Below, piece by piece: positions 37,574 through 41,698 of a DNA stretch of 41,698 nucleotides. The translations under genes and the position numbers were made by a program. The notes beneath the pieces were generated by a model. It was not told the DNA's origin, did not search any database, and worked only from the letters and a program-made list of their open reading frames with translations. Origin of the DNA: a virus; the IMG/VR virus record IMGVR_UViG_3300031659_000028, positions 1 to 41,698 of that record; one strand, given 5' to 3'. Position 1 is the stretch's first letter. Each line of letters starts with the position of its first letter.

Positions 37574-40500
37574 ATGGCTGTCGCAACTATTAAAGACTTA
37601 TTGGATCCGTTAACAAAGATTCAAGCTGCTACTGAATCATCAGCTGCATCTCTTGACGCTTTCACTGCTGCTACTGCTGCACAGATGCAAGGAGATATAT
37701 CTATCTTGAAAAAATTAGATAGACTTATTGAAGTAAGCAGTAGTACCAACATGAATACACGTGACCTTGCTATGTATAAGAACAGCAGGGAACAGACTAA
37801 GCTATTGGGAATAATAGCAAAAAGTAAAGGTAAAGTATCTGGTGGTAAAGAATCTGGTAGTAAAGGTACAGGTAAACTAAAGGAAGGCGCTGCTAGTCTT
37901 AAGTCATTAGGGCAAGGGGCAGTTGCATTAGCAAAAGGCCTAATCTTATTTAGAATAGTTCCTAAAAAGACTATACTAAAATTTCAGGATTTTGTTAAAG
38001 ATCAAATCGAAATTTGGGAGAAGTCTAAACCTAAGAAAATGGAAAAGGGCGCTAAGGCAATGTTAGCAATGGGTAATGCAATTTATACGTTTGCCAAATC
38101 ATTAGCATTAGCAGCACTTCTATTAATACCAGCTGCTATTGGAATCCCAATGCTATATTTAGCAACCATGTTGTTGGTACCTTTATTTGTTTTATTAGGC
38201 AAACGATCAAAGCAAATTAGAAAAGGTGCCAGAGCATTAGATAGAATAGGTGATGCAATGAAATCATTTGCAGTTGGACTAGCCGTGTTTGCATTAGCCA
38301 CTATGTTTATTTTAATGAAACCCGTTATTCTTCTTGGGATGGTCGCATCATTATTATTAATTGGTGGTACTGTTGCAATATTAGGAAGGTTTAGTAAAAC
38401 TATAAGGAAAGGATCTGTTGCATTATTATTAATGGGTATAGGTTTGGCTGCATTTGGTATAGGTTATGGTTTATTCGCATTAGCTGTGACATTAGCAGCA
38501 CCTAGTGTAGGAGATGTATTATTACAAGCTGCTGTGCTGATTGGGATAGGTATAGCAACAGCTCTCTTAGGAATGGTTTGGACGCATATTCTAAAGGGCG
38601 CTGTGGCATTAGCATTGATGGGTATAGGTTTGGCTATATTTGGCCTTGGGTATATTCCATTTGCACATGCAACTAAAGATACTACTATGGGTGATATTGG
38701 TGTCCAAGGCGCGCTATTATTAATGTTAGGTTTAGAATTTGCAGCAGCGGGGTTTGGCGCATTGTTTATTATACCAGGTGCGGCTGCGTTTGCTGCTATA
38801 GGTGGTGCACTGATGTTATTAGCACCGGGTTTAAAAGCTATAAAGAATGTTAAGTGGACACAAGCTGATTCTACCGACTTAGTTACACTATTAGCTGGGG
38901 TTAAAACTGCATTCTTGGGAACAACCAATACAGAAGGTGGGGCAACAGGATTCTTCAAAAATATAGGTAATGCTTTAGGTAGTACTGTGAAAGGTCCAAT
39001 GATGATTTCAGCAGCCGCTGGTTATGCAGCAGCAGGTATCGCATTAACTAAATTATCAGTTGGTTTAAAAGCATTTAAATCTGTAGATTGGGATGATGAT
39101 CAAAGTACAATATTAGCTACTGCATTAACTGGAATTAGTGGCGCCTTTGCTTCGGCTGGTGGTGAAGCTCCTAATCCAGGTGGTGTATTTGGTGCTATAT
39201 TTGGAAATGCATTTAGTCCTAATGCAACTGAGAAGGGTATTGATTCTGTAATGAGTGCAGGAAAGGCATTAACTAATATAGCTGAAGGATTAAAATCTTT
39301 TCAAAAATTAATAGATAGCGGAGTAGAATTTGGAGATCCTAATAGAGAAGGTGGTCCATTAAAAGGAACTCTTGCTTATGCTGTAATTAATACAGTAGGT
39401 TTTGTAAAGCAAGCATTTGCTGCAATTGGTGGTGCGGATCAATCTGTAGAATCAGGTGGTTTTTTCAGTGGCTTATTTGGTATTAAATCAACAGCAACAG
39501 AAGAAGGTATACGTTCAGTAAAAGGTGCAGGTACAGAATTAAATAATATTGCAAAGGGTTTAGAAGGATTCCAAAAATTAATAGAAAGTAAAGTTAATTT
39601 TGGAGATCCTGCTAACCCACAATTAGGAACTCTTGCATATGCTGTAATTAATACAGTAGGTTTTGTACAACAAGCATTTGCTGCCATTGGTAGTCAAAAA
39701 GATGTAGATAAAGGAGGCTTCTTCGGGGGTCTATTTGGAATTAAACAGAATGCAGTACAAAAAGGTATACAATCAGTATCAGGAGCAGGTGAAGAACTGA
39801 GTAAAATAGCAGATGCAATATCAACATTTTCTGGTATTAAAAATCCTAAAGGAACAGCAAGTAGAATAAAGGAAGTTTTGACTTTAGTTGGAGATGCGTT
39901 TGCTTCTATTGGTGGAAAAGAAAATACAGATAGTAAATCTAGCTTATTTGGTTTAATTACATGGGATGAGAATAAAATACAAAAAGGTATTGATGCAGTA
40001 GATGGTGCAGGCGAAGCATTAACAAATATAGCAGCTGGCCTTAAAGCATTTGGTGGAGACACTCAGCCTCAAACAGTAGCAACATCGATTGGAACTCTAT
40101 TAACTTCGATAGGAACTGCATTCAGTGACCTATATGCAACTAACCCATTCATAGCCCCACAACTACATGACTTTTCTACATTCATTGTAACATTAGGAAA
40201 TGTAGCAGAAAAAGGATTGTTAGACAAAGCAGCAGATGGTATTTCTAAAATTGCAGATTCAATTAATAAAATAGATATTGACAAAACAGTTGCATTTGGT
40301 GATCTATTTAAATCAAGCGCTAAACTTTCTGAAGACAATGATGCATATAAATCTTTAGCCAAAGCAGTTGAAGATATAAGAGATATCATGCAAGAACAGA
40401 AAGCACCAGGACTTATTGATAGAGGGCTTAATGCAATAGGTTTAGGTTCTGATAAAGCAGCAGCACCAGCAGCCGCAACAAAGGGTGCTGATCCAATGAA

Positions 40501-40600
40501 GAAATTAAATTCTACATTAGGAAGACTTGAAAATGCTATCACTGCATTACCAACAGCTATCCAGACAATGAAACTTGAAGTTTCTATACCTGGGCAATAA
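37574..40600 (+). CDS. tail tape measure protein (gp29 position)
   Basis: The 1008-residue protein has a short helical N-terminus with coiled-coil (about 1-75), a Gly/Lys/Ser-rich linker, then a long hydrophobic stretch (about 165-420) with repeated motifs such as ALALMGIGLAIFGLGYIPF and ALLLMGIGLAAFGIGYGLF, and a repeat-rich C-terminal half. This is the layout of a tape measure, which sets tail length and spans the tube; T4 gp29 is 590 residues. It directly follows the gp26/gp51-like pair, as tape measures follow their chaperones. I cannot align it to gp29, so the gene number is from position. The following 39-aa ORF starts on the last base of its stop codon (TAATG). Confidence 0.85.
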   Translation: MAVATIKDLLDPLTKIQAATESSAASLDAFTAATAAQMQGDISILKKLDRLIEVSSSTNMNTRDLAMYKNSREQTKLLGIIAKSKGKVSGGKESGSKGTGKLKEGAASLKSLGQGAVALAKGLILFRIVPKKTILKFQDFVKDQIEIWEKSKPKKMEKGAKAMLAMGNAIYTFAKSLALAALLLIPAAIGIPMLYLATMLLVPLFVLLGKRSKQIRKGARALDRIGDAMKSFAVGLAVFALATMFILMKPVILLGMVASLLLIGGTVAILGRFSKTIRKGSVALLLMGIGLAAFGIGYGLFALAVTLAAPSVGDVLLQAAVLIGIGIATALLGMVWTHILKGAVALALMGIGLAIFGLGYIPFAHATKDTTMGDIGVQGALLLMLGLEFAAAGFGALFIIPGAAAFAAIGGALMLLAPGLKAIKNVKWTQADSTDLVTLLAGVKTAFLGTTNTEGGATGFFKNIGNALGSTVKGPMMISAAAGYAAAGIALTKLSVGLKAFKSVDWDDDQSTILATALTGISGAFASAGGEAPNPGGVFGAIFGNAFSPNATEKGIDSVMSAGKALTNIAEGLKSFQKLIDSGVEFGDPNREGGPLKGTLAYAVINTVGFVKQAFAAIGGADQSVESGGFFSGLFGIKSTATEEGIRSVKGAGTELNNIAKGLEGFQKLIESKVNFGDPANPQLGTLAYAVINTVGFVQQAFAAIGSQKDVDKGGFFGGLFGIKQNAVQKGIQSVSGAGEELSKIADAISTFSGIKNPKGTASRIKEVLTLVGDAFASIGGKENTDSKSSLFGLITWDENKIQKGIDAVDGAGEALTNIAAGLKAFGGDTQPQTVATSIGTLLTSIGTAFSDLYATNPFIAPQLHDFSTFIVTLGNVAEKGLLDKAADGISKIADSINKIDIDKTVAFGDLFKSSAKLSEDNDAYKSLAKAVEDIRDIMQEQKAPGLIDRGLNAIGLGSDKAAAPAAATKGADPMKKLNSTLGRLENAITALPTAIQTMKLEVSIPGQ
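39221..40130 (+). repeat. four degenerate repeats of 74-90 residues in the tape measure
   Basis: The units contain GI(D/R/Q)(S/A)V...AG..L.(N/K)IA.(G/A)(L/I).(S/G/T)F followed by G(T)LAYAVINTVGFV.QAFAAIG. The first two copies share nearly identical DNA around CTGTAATTAATACAGTAGGT, 261 bases apart (39381 and 39642). Copies three and four (39748, 39971) are more diverged and shorter. Unit changes here would alter tail length in steps. Confidence 0.85.
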
Positions 40601-40719
40601 TGTTTAAACTAATGATATCATACATTAATAAGTATTTTAATAAACCAGCAAAACCCACAACTAATAATGAATACTATTATGATGATTTTGATGACTACTA
40701 CCCAGACAATTCTATTTAA
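40600..40719 (+). CDS. 39-residue ORF with acidic tyrosine-rich tail
   Basis: The ATG shares a base with the tape measure stop (TAATG), so translation is probably coupled. The peptide has a basic, hydrophobic start (MFKLMISYINKYFNKPAKP) and an acidic aromatic end (EYYYDDFDDYYPDNSI). No family is recognised. The two-part charge pattern and coupling suggest a real gene; it might be a small binding partner of a tail protein, but that is only a guess. Confidence 0.55.
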   Translation: MFKLMISYINKYFNKPAKPTTNNEYYYDDFDDYYPDNSI

Positions 40720-40740
40720 CCAAAACAAATAACAAATAAC

Positions 40741-41187
40741 ATGCAAACATTAGCTACATTTAAAATGAATAAAGGTGATATTACATTTCGTCTTTATGAA
40801 GAAACACCAATACATACTCGAAGATTTGTTTATAACGCAGAAAATGGTAATTTTAAGGGTGCTGTATTTGGCAGAGTTATACCAGGATTCATGGCTCAGT
40901 CTGGTCCTATTGATAATAATACAAAGCATTCATATATATGGGACGAGACCAAAGAACCGCGTAGAACAAAGAATAATAATTTTCATGCATACGGTGTACT
41001 TAGTGCGGCGAATACTGGACAAGAACATACGTCAATGGGGGCATTCTTTGTTTGCTTAAGCAGGCCTAGTACTCGACACTTGGATGACGGCCATACAACA
41101 TTTGGTCATGTTGTTGATGGCATTGAATTAATTGAGCAAATATCAAATGATGATATTATTAATGATATAATTATTACAACTTCTTAA
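40741..41187 (+). CDS. cyclophilin-type peptidyl-prolyl isomerase
   Basis: The 148-residue protein matches the cyclophilin fold: MNKGDITFRLYEETPIHTRR, FGRVIPGFMAQSG (aligned with CypA FHRIIPGFMCQGG, so the catalytic Arg, Phe, Met and Gln are kept), YGVLSAANTG, MGAFFVCLS and LDDGHTTFGHVVDGIELI with the conserved His. The residue aligned with CypA Gln111 is Ala. There is no signal peptide, so it would act in the cytoplasm or be packaged. It would speed proline isomerisation, perhaps in virion or host proteins. It stands between the tail genes and an exonuclease gene, with a 21-base gap after the 39-aa ORF. Phage-encoded cyclophilins are uncommon. Confidence 0.9.
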   Translation: MQTLATFKMNKGDITFRLYEETPIHTRRFVYNAENGNFKGAVFGRVIPGFMAQSGPIDNNTKHSYIWDETKEPRRTKNNNFHAYGVLSAANTGQEHTSMGAFFVCLSRPSTRHLDDGHTTFGHVVDGIELIEQISNDDIINDIIITTS

Positions 41188-41215
41188 CAAATTCTTAAAA
41201 CAATTTCTGATATTG

Positions 41216-41230
41216 GCTATATAAAATTTA
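41216..41230 (+). promoter_or_regulatory. promoter-like element before exonuclease gene
   Basis: GCTATATAAAATTTA lies 26 bases before the exonuclease start and follows the cyclophilin gene; it shows the same TATATAAA core. Confidence 0.5.
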
Positions 41231-41256
41231 ATAACAACAAAGTTAAAAAGTATAGT

Positions 41257-41698
41257 ATGAAGAAAAATATAGTTTGGTTTGATCTAGAAACCACAGGAGT
41301 AAGTACAACAGCAGATCGTATCATTGAGATATGTATGATCAAGACTGATCTAGACGGTAACGAAATTGAATCTTATCGCTCATTAGTTAATCCAGGTATA
41401 ACAGAGATGAGACCTGAAGCACAAGAAAAGCATGGCATCTCAATCGAGGATCTATCAGACCAGCCATCTTTCGAATCTATAGCATCTGAAATAAATGATT
41501 TTATTGGCGATTGTGATCTAGGTGGTTATAACGCATTATATTTTGATGTACCATTCTTATGCGAGGAATTCATGAGATGTGGTATAGCATTCAATCATAG
41601 GAGCCGAGCAGTATTAGATCCTTTCCTTATTTACAGTAATTACGAAAAGAGAGATTTAACCAATACTTACAAAAAGTATACTGGTAAAGATTTAGAAG
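41257..41698 (+). CDS. DnaQ-like 3'-5' exonuclease, N-terminal part (cut by window end)
   Basis: 147 complete codons are visible. ExoI is NIVWFDLETTGVSTTADRII (Asp and Glu metal ligands at FDLET), followed by a typical strand and SLVNPGITEMRPEAQEKHGI. ExoII is GYNALYFDVPFLCEEFMRCG with the catalytic Asp in FD. ExoIII (HxxxxD or YxxxD) would lie beyond the window. Possible identities are the proofreading subunit, the T4 dexA-type exonuclease, or the missing exonuclease half of the split polymerase. The small DnaQ/epsilon-like appearance argues against the last, since gp43 N-terminal domains look different. Confidence 0.88.
   Translation, partial: MKKNIVWFDLETTGVSTTADRIIEICMIKTDLDGNEIESYRSLVNPGITEMRPEAQEKHGISIEDLSDQPSFESIASEINDFIGDCDLGGYNALYFDVPFLCEEFMRCGIAFNHRSRAVLDPFLIYSNYEKRDLTNTYKKYTGKDLE

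Noticed and set aside
38464-38958. Reverse-strand open frame of 164 residues inside the tape measure gene
   Set aside because: Pro/Asn/Ala-rich composition typical of the antisense of an Ala/Gly/Leu-rich coding region; no leader or promoter; the sense gene is certain. The same holds for 39439-39687, 39694-40062 and 40069-40542.
40775-41059. Forward frame of 94 residues inside the cyclophilin gene
   Set aside because: Shadow of the cyclophilin in another frame; composition (Ile/Leu/Phe-rich) lacks any motif.
41257-41698. The DnaQ-like exonuclease as the missing half of the split DNA polymerase
   Set aside because: The visible part looks like a free-standing DnaQ-type nuclease with FDLETTG, and gp43 N-terminal domains differ; also no motif A can be seen before the window ends. 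Not fully excluded.
1-41698. tRNA genes, CRISPR arrays, integrase or attachment sites
   Set aside because: None seen on reading; the few hairpins are terminators or short leaders and no repeat-spacer pattern exists. A tRNAscan run would settle the tRNA question.

Overview
This window is part of the genome of a large, strictly lytic-type, T4-like contractile-tailed phage. The evidence is a dense block of genes recognisable by motif or by alignment from memory: sliding clamp (gp45), DNA polymerase (gp43, C-terminal half only), UvsX, gp41, gp47/gp46, gp55, gp4, portal gp20, protease gp21, capsid gp23, clamp loader gp44/gp62, RNase H, gp16/gp17, sheath gp18, tube gp19, gp26/gp51-like proteins and a tape measure. 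Base composition is AT-rich. Start codons follow A-rich leaders with no Shine-Dalgarno sequence, which suggests a Bacteroidota (probably flavobacterial) host. That host call is inference.

Layout. (1) 1-9639, replication and recombination: clamp, small ORF, split polymerase C-half, a GT4-type glycosyltransferase, UvsX, a small winged-helix-like protein, DnaB-like helicase, an unknown protein, then the gp47/gp46 nuclease pair. (2) 9681-19775, head and neck: gp15-like tail terminator, a 712-aa unknown, late sigma gp55, gp4, an unknown structural protein, portal, a fused protease-scaffold, and major capsid. (3) 19879-27168, mixed: three proteins with T4 internal-protein-like N-termini, a zinc-ribbon protein, the only reverse-strand gene, clamp loader large subunit, a 51-aa ORF, RNase H/FEN, a probable gp62, an unknown and a holin-like membrane protein. 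(4) 27170-40600, packaging and tail: a 662-aa structural protein, gp16, a GroES-like co-chaperonin, gp17, a very large sheath, tube, a GIY-YIG endonuclease-like gene, gp26-like protein with a +1-frame extension, and a repeat-rich tape measure. (5) 40600-41698: a 39-aa acidic ORF, a cyclophilin, and the start of a DnaQ-like exonuclease cut by the window end.

How it fits together. Two similar AT-rich promoter-like motifs recur. CATATAAAAATAAA lies mainly before replication genes. GAATATATAAA lies mainly before virion genes and resembles the T4 late element TATAAATA; gp55 and the clamp needed for T4-type late transcription are both present. Head proteins share candidate protease sites of the form [LIV][NT]E|[SAG]. 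The scaffold part of the fused gp21 gene carries nine exact 14-residue repeats, each with such an (L/I/V)xE site, which suggests a scaffold built to be cut into small peptides. The phage also encodes two folding factors, a GroES-like protein and a cyclophilin.

No tRNA genes, CRISPR arrays, integrase or insertion sequences were seen. No gene-free stretch exceeds about 140 bases.
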